Shown here: positions 14,011 through 14,467 of the stretch, one piece after another | How positions within the stretch are numbered: position 1 is the stretch's first letter | How the letters are laid out: each line of letters opens with the position of its first letter | From: an uncultured Spirochaetia bacterium | GTDB lineage: Bacteria > Spirochaetota > CALGPD01 | Direction of reading: 5' to 3' | DNA length: 14,467 bases | NCBI GenBank assembly: GCA_937960625.1 | Contig: CALGPD010000095.1 | Span: 1 to 14,467 of the forward strand | The notes under the pieces: generated by a model | Database searches by the model: none | The model's input: the letters and a program-made list of their open reading frames with translations, nothing else | Told to the model about the DNA's origin: nothing | Program-made: the position numbers and the translations under genes

Positions 14011-14430
14011 ATTAAAAATTCAAGTAAAAGAGTCCGGTTTTACCATAAAGGACGGGAAAAAAGTGAAGGGATTTCTGATATAAACAAAAATCAAATTCAA
14101 ATTAAAGATTCTATTAAAATCAGCGCAACCACTGTACGCGTTCCAATTATGCGTGCACACAGTGAGTCAATCAACATTGAACTTGAGCGCCGGCTTGAAG
14201 TTGACGAAGTGCGCAAAATCTTAGAGAAAGCGCCCGGAATTAAAGTCGTTGATGATAGAGCTAAAAATTATTTCCCAATGCCTAATGAAGTTACGGGTGA
14301 ATACGACACTTTGGTTGGCCGCATCAGACACGATATTTCAAGCGACACGGGCCTTGATTTATTCGTTGTAGGTGACCAGCTATTAAAAGGCGCGGCGTTA
14401 AACGCTGTTCAGATTGCGGAACTATTGTAA
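14011..14430 (+). pseudogene. asd: Remnant of aspartate-semialdehyde dehydrogenase, C-terminal third only
   Basis: The intact enzyme (about 330-370 residues) makes aspartate semialdehyde for lysine, diaminopimelate, threonine and methionine. Here family similarity begins near 14107 with DSIKISATTVRVPIMRAHSE and runs to the normal end, GDQLLKGAALNAVQIAELL. The active-site Arg (VRVP) and His (RAHSE), matching E. coli R267 and H274, are present, as is VGRIRHD. The NADP domain, catalytic Cys and Gln are absent. The frame is open back to a TGA at 14008, but the 138 bases before the ATG at 14149 contain no ATG, GTG or TTG. That ATG has no ribosome site and would cut off the Arg. Residues coded by 14011-14100 do not resemble Asd. 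It is a truncated copy, a rearrangement scar or an assembly join. Confidence 0.8.
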
Positions 14431-14467
14431 GAAAAACCAAACTTTGATATAGAAAGCGGGCTGTAGT

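Overview
The window is an A+T-rich stretch of bacterial chromosome, mostly ordinary core genes with a few odd elements. Gene order rpsB-tsf-pyrH-frr-uppS-cdsA, a CcdA-TlpA redox protein, secreted proteins and a chitobiase-C-terminal-like repeat protein suggest a bacterium with a cell envelope of the Gram-negative kind. Spirochaetes, Elusimicrobia-like and FCB-like lineages all carry such genes; I cannot fix the phylum from this sequence. I see no rRNA, tRNA, CRISPR array or transposase.

Layout. Positions 2-1903 hold the 3' part of a gene for a surface-type protein made of tandem repeats, richer in G+C than the sampled downstream sequence. Positions 2115-6753 are a tight six-gene operon: ribosomal protein S2, elongation factor Ts, UMP kinase, ribosome recycling factor, undecaprenyl diphosphate synthase and CDP-diglyceride synthase. 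It links translation, pyrimidine nucleotide supply and envelope lipid synthesis. Positions 6887-9280 hold an NtrC-type sigma-54 response regulator, a small exported TPR-like protein whose start overlaps the regulator's stop, and a hotdog acyl-CoA thioesterase. Convergent to these is a diguanylate cyclase (9288-10658, minus) with two receiver-like domains that both appear to have lost the phosphorylated aspartate. Its promoter would give a leaderless mRNA.

Divergent from the cyclase, under its own good promoter, lie a coiled-coil ZapB-like gene and zapA (10786-11485), a likely FtsZ-ring accessory pair. Facing them is a fused CcdA-TlpA membrane thiol-redox protein (11507-12691, minus), then a dihydroorotate-dehydrogenase-like flavoprotein (12920-13930, minus). 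The promoter of the latter overlaps an inverted repeat. The window ends with the C-terminal third of aspartate-semialdehyde dehydrogenase, with no N-terminal part, no catalytic cysteine and no usable start: a gene remnant or an assembly junction.

I do not see a clearly new multi-gene system. The best leads are the double pseudo-receiver cyclase with its leaderless promoter, the asd remnant, and the regulator-TPR coupling.
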